14,205 nt of DNA, from the NCBI GenBank assembly GCA_051745085.1, contig JBNJDR010000044.1, positions 1-14,205 of the forward strand. Direction: 5' to 3'. Below the pieces are notes generated by a model. It saw only the letters and a list, made by a program, of their open reading frames with translations, was not told the DNA's origin and searched no databases. The number at the start of each line of letters is the position of its first letter. The first letter of the stretch is position 1. Positions 6,105 through 13,834 of this stretch are shown in pieces. The position numbers and the translations under genes are program-made. The DNA comes from Halonatronomonas sp051745085. GTDB lineage: Bacteria > Bacillota > Halanaerobiia > Halanaerobiales > Halarsenatibacteraceae.

Positions 6105-8555
6105 ATGGATAAGACCAAGCTCTTTACCAGCGATACAATTGAATATATGGCCGATTCTATTGCAGAAGCCAGGGGCCAGGAGGTTTTCTTTCAGGCAGAA
6201 TATGATAAGAAAGAAGCTCAAATCAAATCAATTCAGGCTGTAAGTAGGGGAAACGAAGGAATGGCTCCTGCCATCATAAATAACTTGAAGTCCGGCCAGG
6301 TGGTCATTCACAATCATCCCTCGGGCGATCTGCGCCCATCAGCGGCAGATATCAGGCTCGCCTCTATGTTAGGTAATCAAGGGATAGGCTTTATCATCGT
6401 TAATAACCAGGCAGACGAAAGTTATATAGTGGTTGAACCTGCCCTGGTCGAAGAGCTCGAGCCACTAAATGAAGAAGAGATCGTAAAATACTTCAAACCT
6501 GATGGCTTACTGGCTCACGCACTGCCCCAGTATCAAGAACGAAAAGAGCAGATCGATGTTCTCACAGAAATTATCCAGGCCTTTAATGATAAGAATAATC
6601 TTATGGTCGAAGCTGGAACAGGAACAGGAAAATCATTTGCCTATCTCATTCCTGCTTTATTTTGGGCCGATCAAAATGGTGGTCCCGTAGTCGTCTCTAC
6701 TAACACCATCAACCTCCAGCAGCAGCTAATAAACAAAGACCTGGTGTTTTTACAAAAAGTCCTCCCTTTTAATTTTAAGGCTGACCTGGTTAAAGGGCGT
6801 TCAAATTATATCTGCCGCAGAAAATTATCTAATCTCTTGAAACGGAAAGATGTCCTCAAAGAAGAAAAGCCTGAATTGTTTCAAGTAGCAGCTTATATAG
6901 AAGACCAAACCTATAATGATGATTTTGCCGGTTCCCGCAGCGACGTCCCTTTTACCATTAACAATAAGATCTGGCAGGAATTCGCCTCTGAATCAGATTT
7001 ATGCTTGAATTCCGGATGCCCTTTTCTCAAGAAATGTTTTTTTCAATCGGCGAGAAAATCCCTATATAATAGTGATCTACTTATCGTTAACCATCATCTC
7101 CTTCTGGCAGATGGGGTCCTAAAAAACAAGGCTTTCAGCGTTCTGCCCGATTACCACCGTTTGATCATAGATGAAGCTCATAATCTTCCTCAGGTAGCAA
7201 CCCGGATTAGTGGGATGGACTTTTATCCTCCCCAGCTTAATTCTTTATTACAAAAGATTTTACATGCAAATACATCCCCCTTTGTCCGGTTGCGAAATCA
7301 AGAATATCATTTAAACCCGGATTATAGACAGGAGATAATCAAGCAGATAGATACGAGGATCTGGCCGGATTTAACCAAAATAGAAGAATATAATCAGCAG
7401 TACGAACACGAATTAACCAGGATTTTTACCAGCTTTTCTAATAAAAACATCCGCTTAAAGAAAAACACCCTGGATTCACTGGATATTGCAGACTGGCTGG
7501 AATATGGTGAAAAATTAATTGCTGCTTTAGGCCGGGTAGAAGTGCAGATCGATAGGTTGTATGATCTGGTCGAAGAAGCCTACGACCCCGGTTATGATAA
7601 CACAGATAATCCTCTGTTAGAGATCAGCGCTTATATTTCCCGGCTCAGCGAAGTAGGTGAAGCACTTGAACTGAATTTAAATTATGATGATAATGAAGGA
7701 GACTTTGTCTTCTGGTTAGAAAAACAGTGGCAGAACAATAATAATTCGGTTGCCCAAAAGAATGCCAGAATAGATGTAGATGATTTCCTGCAAAAGATCC
7801 TGTTTGATCAGGTTTCAACTGGTATTTTAACTTCTGCTACCCTAGCGGTAGATGATAGTTTTTCTTATTTCAAAAATAAGGTTGGACTTACCCAAACCAG
7901 ATCTTTACTTGTTTCATCTCCATTCGACTACCAAAAGCAGGTCCAGATATATTTACCTAAAGATTTACCTGCTCCCAATTCTAGAGATTTTTTAGAGCAT
8001 ATTTCTTCGAAGTTAACTTTATTCTTGAAAAATAATAGAGGGAGAACCTTAATTTTGTTTACCTCTTATAAGATGTTAAACCAGTTTAAAGATATTTATA
8101 AGACACCCCTGCAGAAAGCAAACTTAAACCTGCTAGTCCAGGGTGAATCACCCCGGCATGTCATCCTAAATAGTTTAAAAAATCAAAAAAGACAGATCTT
8201 ACTTGGTACCAGCAGTTTCTGGGAAGGGATCGATGTCCCCGGAGAAGCTTTAACCGGATTGATCATGATGAAACTCCCGTTTGAGGTCCCTACTGATCCT
8301 TTAGTAGCTGCGCGCAATGAAAGGATAAAAGAACGTGGCGGCAATCCTTTCTGGGAAGAATCTCTCCCTGCAGCTGTTATAAAATTCAAACAGGGTTTTG
8401 GCCGGTTAATCAGATCAAAAAAGGATACCGGGACGATCATCCTTTTGGACCGGCGCTTGACCGAAAAAAGATATGGGAGTAAATTTATCAATTCTTTACC
8501 TAAAGGTTGTAATATAAAGAGAGGCTGGCCAGAAGAGGTCGAAAAAAATGATTAA
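6105..8555 (+). CDS. RadC-type JAMM domain fused to DinG/XPD family Fe-S helicase
   Basis: This 816-residue protein has two parts. Residues about 1-112 form a RadC-like JAB/MPN domain with a complete JAMM metal motif: Glu26, then HNHPSGD-x6-D with His69, His71 and Asp82. From about residue 140 it is a superfamily 2 helicase of the DinG/XPD type: Walker A AGTGTGKS (170-177), cysteines 237, 300, 305 and 311 at the positions of the 4Fe-4S cluster, DEAH at 356-359, motif V FWEGIDVPGEAL, and motif VI KQGFGRLIRS. DinG enzymes unwind 5'-3' and resolve R-loops, D-loops and forked DNA. In Bacillus-type DinG the N-terminus is a DnaQ exonuclease, which is absent here. ATG at 6105 has AAGGTGG 5 bases upstream; GTG at 6096 lies inside that site. 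Tight spacing to nfo suggests a repair operon. The role of the JAMM domain is unknown. Confidence 0.9.
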   Translation: MDKTKLFTSDTIEYMADSIAEARGQEVFFQAEYDKKEAQIKSIQAVSRGNEGMAPAIINNLKSGQVVIHNHPSGDLRPSAADIRLASMLGNQGIGFIIVNNQADESYIVVEPALVEELEPLNEEEIVKYFKPDGLLAHALPQYQERKEQIDVLTEIIQAFNDKNNLMVEAGTGTGKSFAYLIPALFWADQNGGPVVVSTNTINLQQQLINKDLVFLQKVLPFNFKADLVKGRSNYICRRKLSNLLKRKDVLKEEKPELFQVAAYIEDQTYNDDFAGSRSDVPFTINNKIWQEFASESDLCLNSGCPFLKKCFFQSARKSLYNSDLLIVNHHLLLADGVLKNKAFSVLPDYHRLIIDEAHNLPQVATRISGMDFYPPQLNSLLQKILHANTSPFVRLRNQEYHLNPDYRQEIIKQIDTRIWPDLTKIEEYNQQYEHELTRIFTSFSNKNIRLKKNTLDSLDIADWLEYGEKLIAALGRVEVQIDRLYDLVEEAYDPGYDNTDNPLLEISAYISRLSEVGEALELNLNYDDNEGDFVFWLEKQWQNNNNSVAQKNARIDVDDFLQKILFDQVSTGILTSATLAVDDSFSYFKNKVGLTQTRSLLVSSPFDYQKQVQIYLPKDLPAPNSRDFLEHISSKLTLFLKNNRGRTLILFTSYKMLNQFKDIYKTPLQKANLNLLVQGESPRHVILNSLKNQKRQILLGTSSFWEGIDVPGEALTGLIMMKLPFEVPTDPLVAARNERIKERGGNPFWEESLPAAVIKFKQGFGRLIRSKKDTGTIILLDRRLTEKRYGSKFINSLPKGCNIKRGWPEEVEKND

Positions 8556-8638
8556 ATATTGAATTTAGCAGGAATTTTTCAGTCAATACAGAAATATATT
8601 AAAGCATAGAGATTTGGAATAGAAGGGTGGACAGGCAG
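8556..8638 (+). other. Intergenic region before the cell-wall hydrolase
   Basis: This 83-base AT-rich gap holds no clear terminator and no good sigma-A promoter. It contains TTTAGCAGGAATTTTTC at 8564-8580, which looks like a short conserved box. The ribosome binding site AAGGGTGG at 8623-8630 serves the next gene. TTGAAT at 8559-8564 could act as a -35, but no acceptable -10 lies 16-18 bases downstream. A sporulation sigma site was considered, but the match is poor. Confidence 0.3.
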
Positions 8639-9565
8639 ATGGTAGTGGTGGAAAAAGGTATTAAATATTTTTTATCAATCGTTTTACTAATATTGATCAT
8701 AAGTAATATGGTCGGAAACATCCAGGCCAGTGATTTTAAGTTGATCTATATCGTTCAAGAAGGCGATTCCTTATCGAAGATTGCTGAAAGCTATGATATT
8801 TCGCTCTCTGAATTAGCCAGCTGGAATAATATTAGTTCGACAAGTGTGATCAAAGTTGGAGATGAATTAGTAATACCCCAGCTGGATAATAACAGGGTTA
8901 AAAGGGATTTCAACAAGAAGGTACTGGAACGAGATTATAGTTTTTCTTTGAGTAATAGTCATACTTATGCAGTAAGAGTGAATAGTTCTCCTGCAAATTC
9001 AGAAATTGAAGATATTAATCCCGAAGACCTGGTTAAATATACAGTTAGCAGTGGTGATACTTATTACGATATAGCGCGCAAATTCAATACTTCAATGGGA
9101 GTAATAATGGCTTTAAACGAAAAGGATAATTCTACTTTAAAACCGGGAGAAGTTCTGAAGGTTCCGGCAAAAAACTTTACAGAAAAACAGTTATTAGCCC
9201 GATCTATCTCAGATTATGAATTAGAACTTCTTGCTAAAGCCATCAACGGAGAAGCCAGAGGAGAACCTTATTTGGGCCAGGTCGGAGTGGGGGCGGTTAT
9301 CATCAATAGAGTTTTAAGTCCTCGCTTTCCTGATTCCATCAAAAAAGTTATCATGCAGCCCGGTCAATTTTGTGTGGTAGAAGATGGGCAAATCCAACTT
9401 ACTCCTTCCCGTTCAACCAAACAGGCGGCTAGAGAAGCCGTGAACGGAAGGGACCCCACCGGGGGAGCCTTATATTTTTATAATCCTTCTACTTCAAAAG
9501 AGATAGAATGGATCTCTCGACGAAAACCACTGGTAACAATCGGTAACCATGTATTTGCTAATTAA
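8639..9565 (+). CDS. Secreted LysM-LysM-SleB-type cell-wall hydrolase
   Basis: The 308-residue protein starts with a charged N-terminus and a hydrophobic segment (residues 10-26), then a possible signal peptidase site after Ala30 (NIQA-SD). Two LysM peptidoglycan-binding repeats follow at about 37-81 (YIVQEGDSLSKIA ... VGDELVIP) and 134-177 (YTVSSGDTYYDIA ... PGEVLKVP). The C-terminal domain (193-308) is of the SleB/CwlJ Hydrolase_2 type with NGEARGEP; Glu205 is the expected catalytic acid. SleB enzymes are lytic transglycosylases of spore cortex, but the domain also occurs in vegetative hydrolases, so a germination role cannot be claimed. ATG at 8639 is 8 bases after AAGGGTGG; GTG at 8627 lies within that site and is less likely. 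dut follows after 23 bases. Confidence 0.87.
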   Translation: MVVVEKGIKYFLSIVLLILIISNMVGNIQASDFKLIYIVQEGDSLSKIAESYDISLSELASWNNISSTSVIKVGDELVIPQLDNNRVKRDFNKKVLERDYSFSLSNSHTYAVRVNSSPANSEIEDINPEDLVKYTVSSGDTYYDIARKFNTSMGVIMALNEKDNSTLKPGEVLKVPAKNFTEKQLLARSISDYELELLAKAINGEARGEPYLGQVGVGAVIINRVLSPRFPDSIKKVIMQPGQFCVVEDGQIQLTPSRSTKQAAREAVNGRDPTGGALYFYNPSTSKEIEWISRRKPLVTIGNHVFAN

Positions 9566-9588
9566 TTCTACTCCATGAGGGGGATTAT

Positions 9589-10020
9589 ATGAAAATAAAA
9601 ATCACCAAACTCAATAACACGATTAAATTACCCGCTTATCAGCACCCCGGTGAAGATGCCGGGCTGGATATCGTTTCTGCTGAGAGCTGTGTATTAACCG
9701 CTCAAAATTATCGGATGATTAAAACTGGATTTAAATTAGCTATCCCTCCAGGTTATGGAGGATTTGTTTATCCCCGCAGCGGCCTGGCTAGAAAGCACGG
9801 TGTTACCGTCTTGAATTCGCCTGGGGTCATTGATTCGGGCTATCGAGGTGAAGTAGGGGTAGTTTTAATCAACCACAGTGATAAAGACTTTTATATAGAA
9901 AAAGGAGATAGAATTGCCCAGTTAATCGTTCAACCCGTCGAAGCTGTCATTTGGGAAGAAACGGAGCAGCTACCGCCCAGCGAACGAGCAGACACCGGCT
10001 TCGGTGATTCAGGAAGATAA
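9589..10020 (+). CDS. dut: Deoxyuridine 5'-triphosphate nucleotidohydrolase (dUTPase)
   Basis: This cytoplasmic trimeric enzyme converts dUTP to dUMP and pyrophosphate, keeping uracil out of DNA and feeding dTMP synthesis. The 143 residues carry all five motifs: DAGLDI (23-28), PRSGLA (62-67), GVIDSGYRGE with catalytic Asp82 (79-88), GDRIAQLIVQP, and the C-terminal flap RADTGFGDSGR. The flap has aspartate where the common sequence has serine (GFGS-T-G), a mild variation. AGGGGG at 9578-9583 is 5 bases before ATG. It sits between the hydrolase and mtnA with short gaps (23 and 27 bases) and no terminator. Reduction of uracil in DNA complements the abasic-site endonuclease encoded upstream, but a shared regulon is only inference. 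Confidence 0.96.
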   Translation: MKIKITKLNNTIKLPAYQHPGEDAGLDIVSAESCVLTAQNYRMIKTGFKLAIPPGYGGFVYPRSGLARKHGVTVLNSPGVIDSGYRGEVGVVLINHSDKDFYIEKGDRIAQLIVQPVEAVIWEETEQLPPSERADTGFGDSGR

Positions 10021-10047
10021 TCTAATTCCAACCGGGAGGTAATAATA

Positions 10048-11097
10048 ATGAAGCATGAAACTATACAATTTAAAGATAACGAGCTGATATTATTAGATCA
10101 GCGCAAGCTGCCAGGCACCATTGAATTTTTTAAAACTGATAATTATGAGAAGGTAGCTTTTGCTATTTCAGATATGGTAGTAAGAGGAGCACCTGCTATC
10201 GGGGCTACCGCAGCTTTTGGGGTATATCTGGCTGCTGTAGAATATGATCATTTGAGCGATAATGAATTCGTAAAAAGGATGGAAGAAGCAGTTGAAGTTT
10301 TAAATAAAGCCAGACCGACAGCTGTAAATTTATCCTGGGCTACTAACCGCATGCTCAAACTTCTAAAAAAGAATCAAAATAAAGATAGGAAATCATTATT
10401 AAGGCTTCTCGAACAGGAAGCTAGAGAAATAGCTCGCGAAGATGTTGAAATTAACAAAACAATGGCTCGTTATGGTAATGAGCTGGTTTCTCCTGGAGCT
10501 AATATCTTGACTCACTGCAACACCGGAGCTTTGGCCACCGTCGATTACGGCACTGCTTTAGGAGTAATCAGAGAAGCTCATTTCAAAGGAAAAAACATCC
10601 ATGTCTACGCAGATGAGTCAAGACCCCGCCTCCAGGGAGCAAGATTAACCGCTTTTGAGTTAGTAGAAGAACAAATTCCTGCTACCTTGATCGCCGATAG
10701 TGTAGCAGCAACTTTGATGAAGAACGGGAAAATAGATATTATCTTTGTAGGCGCAGATAGGGTTGCTGCCAACGGTGATGTGGCTAATAAAATTGGGACC
10801 TATATGCTTTCTGAGCTGGCAAAAGTACATTCTGTACCTTTCTATGTTGTCGCTCCCCGCTCCACCATAGATTATAACACCCCCTCTGGTGACCTTATCG
10901 AAATAGAAGAAAGGTCCGAAGATGAGGTTAAAAAAGTAGGTTCAGAAGTTATTGCCCCCGAAGGTATTGAAGTTTATAACCCTGCTTTTGATATCACCCC
11001 GGCAGAAAATATTAATGGTATAGTCACAGAATATGGAGTTATTGAAGCACCCTTTACTTCTGGCTTGAAGGAGATTCAAGATAGGAGGCGATCTTAA
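10048..11097 (+). CDS. mtnA: S-methyl-5-thioribose-1-phosphate isomerase
   Basis: MtnA converts the aldose 5-methylthioribose-1-phosphate to 5-methylthioribulose-1-phosphate in methylthioadenosine (MTA) salvage. It belongs to the eIF2B-like isomerase family. The 349-residue length is normal. Motifs visible are VVRGAPAIGATAAFG, LTHCNTGALAT with catalytic Cys157, ADESRPRLQGARLTA, and GADRVAANGDVANKIGTY with catalytic Asp237. Both catalytic residues sit three positions before B. subtilis Cys160 and Asp240. No other methionine-salvage gene (mtnK, B, C, D) is in the window. A nucleoside phosphorylase lies two genes downstream and could supply the sugar-1-phosphate. Some family members act on 5-deoxyribose-1-phosphate or ribose-1-phosphate-type substrates, so the physiological substrate is open. 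The last base of its TAA stop is the first base of the next gene's proposed start. Confidence 0.93.
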   Translation: MKHETIQFKDNELILLDQRKLPGTIEFFKTDNYEKVAFAISDMVVRGAPAIGATAAFGVYLAAVEYDHLSDNEFVKRMEEAVEVLNKARPTAVNLSWATNRMLKLLKKNQNKDRKSLLRLLEQEAREIAREDVEINKTMARYGNELVSPGANILTHCNTGALATVDYGTALGVIREAHFKGKNIHVYADESRPRLQGARLTAFELVEEQIPATLIADSVAATLMKNGKIDIIFVGADRVAANGDVANKIGTYMLSELAKVHSVPFYVVAPRSTIDYNTPSGDLIEIEERSEDEVKKVGSEVIAPEGIEVYNPAFDITPAENINGIVTEYGVIEAPFTSGLKEIQDRRRS

Positions 11098-11099
11098 TC
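11083..11099 (+). promoter_or_regulatory. Ribosome binding site and apparent ATC start of the MDR gene
   Basis: AGGAGG at 11083-11088 is followed after 8 bases by ATC at 11097-11099, overlapping the mtnA stop as TAATC, the layout usually seen as TAATG. TTG at 11106 lies 17 bases from the SD, too far for normal initiation. The peptide beginning at ATC reads (M)KALQYLE, like the MKAL start common in this dehydrogenase family. Confidence 0.55.
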
Positions 11100-12065
11100 A
11101 AAGCTTTGCAGTATCTTGAGAAAGAGGGGATCAGCTTACAGGATATCCCCAGGCCAACCCCTGAACCTGATGAAGTTTTAATAGGGTTATCTCTGGCTGG
11201 GTTGTGTAACACCGATATCGAAATAGCCCGGGGTTACCTGGATTTTCAGGGTACCTTAGGCCATGAATTTGTTGGAATTGTAGTAGAGGACCCTCAGGGT
11301 GAACTGGAAGGGGAAAAAGTGGTAGGTGAAATCAACATACCCTGCGGACATTGTTCTGCCTGTAACAACTGCCAGCCCAACCATTGTTTAAACATTAAAG
11401 CTGTTGGGATGAGAGATTATCCAGGAGTTTTTTCGGAGTTCTTTACCTTACCCCGGGAAAATGTCCATGTAGTTCCCGAACGGATCGCCGATATTCAGGC
11501 AGTCTTTGTTGAGCCTTTAGCTGCTTCTCTGGAAATTCCAGAAAAAAATCACCTCAAACAGACCGATAAAATAGCAGTCTTAGGGGATGGCAGGTTAGGA
11601 TTAATGACCGCCGCTGCTTTATATTTTTTAAATTTTGAGATCCATCTGGTAGGAAAACACCAGGTTAAGCTTAATACGCTCGATCATCTGCATATTGATA
11701 CCTATTTGTTAGGTGATGATATTCCTAAAATGGATAAAGTAATAGATTGTACCGGCAGTAAAAGCGGAGTCGATACCGCTTTGCAATTGATCAAACCAGA
11801 AGGTACAATAATATTAAAGACGACCATAGCTGGTGACACTTCTTTAAATTTAAGCCAGGTAACGGTCGAAGAATTAAAAATAGTCGGCTCTAGATGCGGT
11901 CCTTTCCCTGCCGCATTAAGGCTGCTGGGGAATAATGATCCCGGCGTAGCCAAATTTGTCAGTCGGATCTATCCTCTAGCAGAAGCGGAACGGGCTTTTG
12001 CGGCCGCTAAAGAAAAGGATAACATCAAGATCTTATTGAAAGGTGAGTATCATGAAAAAGGATGA
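11097..12065 (+). CDS. Zinc-containing MDR-superfamily dehydrogenase, apparent ATC start
   Basis: The 322-residue protein (ATC as codon 1) is a medium-chain NAD(P)-dependent alcohol/polyol dehydrogenase. The catalytic zinc region has Cys37 (GLCNTDIE) and GHEFVG with His56 and Glu57. The structural zinc site is Cys83, 86, 89 and 97 (PCGHCSACNNCQPNHC). The Rossmann loop GDGRLG is at 163-168, and later motifs include GSRCGPF. The CNTDIE and GHEFVG pattern resembles a poorly characterised MDR subgroup related to threonine and sorbitol dehydrogenases, whose substrate is not established. It overlaps mtnA by one base and the phosphorylase by 14 bases, so translation is probably coupled and the three enzymes may act in one pathway. 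A TTG start at 11106 would remove only three residues and remains possible. Function beyond dehydrogenase is unassigned. Confidence 0.88.
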   Translation: MKALQYLEKEGISLQDIPRPTPEPDEVLIGLSLAGLCNTDIEIARGYLDFQGTLGHEFVGIVVEDPQGELEGEKVVGEINIPCGHCSACNNCQPNHCLNIKAVGMRDYPGVFSEFFTLPRENVHVVPERIADIQAVFVEPLAASLEIPEKNHLKQTDKIAVLGDGRLGLMTAAALYFLNFEIHLVGKHQVKLNTLDHLHIDTYLLGDDIPKMDKVIDCTGSKSGVDTALQLIKPEGTIILKTTIAGDTSLNLSQVTVEELKIVGSRCGPFPAALRLLGNNDPGVAKFVSRIYPLAEAERAFAAAKEKDNIKILLKGEYHEKG

Positions 12066-12780
12066 ATTTTTGCCGATTTTGAAAACTAGTTCCAGCAATA
12101 TTTCTTCACAAGTAATAGTTTGCGGAGACCCAGGCCGGGCTGATAAAATTGCCCCCTATCTTACCAACGCCAAAACTATTTCTTATAATCGAGAGTACAA
12201 AGTTATTAATGGGATTTACAATAATGTAGAAGTCTCCGTGGTATCTCACGGAGTAGGAGCAGCCGGAGCCGCTGTCTGTTTTGAGGAGTTAATCAAGGCA
12301 GGGGCGGAGGAGATCATTCGAGTAGGCACAGCTGGTTCTTTAAATCTAAATATTACAGATGGCGACATCGTAATTGCTAAAGCTGCTGTCCGGGAAGATG
12401 GTTTAACCGATCAGCTGGTCAAACCGGCTTATCCCGCAGTTGCAGATAGTTCCTTAACCGATAAAATGATCGCTGCCGGCCAGGAATTATTGCATAAAGA
12501 TCTCCCTGCAGGCATAGTTCTTACAATCGGAGCTTTTTATCCAGAGATTGAACCCCTTCCTAATAATTATTACAGTGAAGCAGGAGCCATCGCCGTAGAA
12601 ATGGAGGCAAGTGCTTTATTTGTAATAGCTTCCCTAAACAATATTTCTGCTGGTGCTATCTTTGCAATAGATGGGATGGCTATAGATTTTTCCGCTGATG
12701 ATTACGATCCCCACAGAGAACAGGTCGCTAAAGCAGTAGAAGATGAAATAAAAATTGCTTTAGAGGCCTTAACTTCATAA
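12052..12780 (+). CDS. Family-I nucleoside phosphorylase (PNP/UDP type)
   Basis: This 242-residue protein belongs to the NP-I family (DeoD, Udp, MTA phosphorylase), which splits nucleosides with phosphate to free base and (deoxy)ribose-1-phosphate. Visible features are GDPGR (25-29) and RVGTAGS with Arg90 for phosphate binding, SHGVGAAGAAVCFEEL, VEMEAS with Glu183 and Glu185 for ribose contact, and Asp207 (AIDG) at the position used for base protonation in purine phosphorylases. The Asp suggests purine preference over uridine, but this is only inference. ATG at 12052 is chosen because AAGGTGAG at 12040-12047 precedes it; GTG at 12043 is inside that site. It overlaps the dehydrogenase by 14 bases. 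Neighbouring mtnA suggests the substrate may be MTA or 5'-deoxyadenosine; the neighbouring nucleoside transporter suggests imported nucleosides. Confidence 0.9.
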   Translation: MKKDEFLPILKTSSSNISSQVIVCGDPGRADKIAPYLTNAKTISYNREYKVINGIYNNVEVSVVSHGVGAAGAAVCFEELIKAGAEEIIRVGTAGSLNLNITDGDIVIAKAAVREDGLTDQLVKPAYPAVADSSLTDKMIAAGQELLHKDLPAGIVLTIGAFYPEIEPLPNNYYSEAGAIAVEMEASALFVIASLNNISAGAIFAIDGMAIDFSADDYDPHREQVAKAVEDEIKIALEALTS

Positions 12781-12801
12781 AAAAAAGAGGAGGAGATTTT
12801 A

Positions 12802-13800
12802 ATGAAGAAAACTGCTTTAGTTCTAATGTTAGCCCTGAGTTTTATTTTACTGACAGGTTATGGGGCTGCTGCTCAAAACCAGATCGCAATTAATTTTGCC
12901 ACCGGTGGTTTAGGTGACCAGTCATTTAACGATGCCGCTTATAGAGGTATGGAGAGGGCAGAGGAAGAACTAGGAATCACTTTTGATTATACCGAACCTG
13001 AATCTATCGCAGATTATGAAACTTTCTTAAACCAATTTGCAGCTCAGGGTATGTATGATTTGATCATCGCCATCGGGTTTGATCAGGCCGATGCAGTTGA
13101 AACTATCTCTCAACGTAATCCTGACCAGATGTTTGCAATCGTAGATACGGTGGTAGAAGCGGAGAATGTAGCTTCCTTCGTTTACGAAGAAAAAGAAAGA
13201 GGATTTTTAATGGGCGCAGCTGCTGCCATGATGACAACTAGAACTGATGATCCTTTCATCAACGAAGCCAAGGAGATCGGGGTAATCGGCGGCATGAACA
13301 TTCCCTTGATCAATGCTAATATTGCAGGTTATATCGCCGGGGCAGAGTTTGTCGATCCTGAAATCGAAGTTAATTATAGTTATGTAGGAGACTGGGCCGA
13401 TCCCGGTCGAGGTAAGGAACTGGCTGTTTCCATGATAGAAGATGATATCGATGTAATCTGGGGCGCTGCCGGCCGCTCAGGTCTGGGAGTTTTAAGGGCA
13501 GCAGAAGAAAATGATATCTACGGCATCGGGGCAGATTCTGACCAGAGCCACGTTGCTCCTGATCATGTGCTGACCAACGGTATGAAATTTGTCGATCAGA
13601 CCGTATATCTGGCAATACAGCAGCAGCTGGAAGACGAACTCTCACCTGGAGTTAATGTGCTGGGTGTAGAAGAGGGAGCTTTAGGGTTTACTGAAAACCT
13701 ACTGCCTGATGATGTAGTTGAAGAATTAAAGCAAATTTCTGCCTGGATCGCTGCAGATGAAATAGAGATACCGGACACTATCGAAGCCGCAACTGAGTAG
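12802..13800 (+). CDS. BMP/PnrA-family nucleoside-binding protein with altered lipobox
   Basis: The 332-residue protein is a substrate-binding protein of the BMP (basic membrane protein / PnrA / Med) family, which delivers purine nucleosides to ABC importers. A signal peptide runs from MKKTALVLMLALSFILL. Family motifs are GGLGDQSFNDAAYRG near residues 35-49, GGMNIPLI, VGDWADPGRGKELA, WGAAGRSGLGVL and GADSDQS. Most family members are lipoproteins with an LTGC-type lipobox; here the sequence is LLTGYGAAAQ, with Tyr20 (TAT at 12859-12861) in place of the cysteine. The AAA-Q stretch could serve as a signal peptidase I site, so the protein may be soluble in a periplasm. The mature part is rich in Asp and Glu. 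GAGGAGGAG (12787-12795) gives a strong ribosome binding site. A terminator separates it from the ATPase gene. Confidence 0.9.
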   Translation: MKKTALVLMLALSFILLTGYGAAAQNQIAINFATGGLGDQSFNDAAYRGMERAEEELGITFDYTEPESIADYETFLNQFAAQGMYDLIIAIGFDQADAVETISQRNPDQMFAIVDTVVEAENVASFVYEEKERGFLMGAAAAMMTTRTDDPFINEAKEIGVIGGMNIPLINANIAGYIAGAEFVDPEIEVNYSYVGDWADPGRGKELAVSMIEDDIDVIWGAAGRSGLGVLRAAEENDIYGIGADSDQSHVAPDHVLTNGMKFVDQTVYLAIQQQLEDELSPGVNVLGVEEGALGFTENLLPDDVVEELKQISAWIAADEIEIPDTIEAATE

Positions 13801-13834
13801 TTTCTTCAATAAGTTGTAAATACTAAGTTAGGTC

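Noticed and set aside
8559..8590. Sigma-A or forespore sigma-G promoter before the LysM hydrolase
   Set aside because: TTGAAT/TGAATT resembles a -35, but no -10 element of adequate match lies at 16-18 bases; not supportable.
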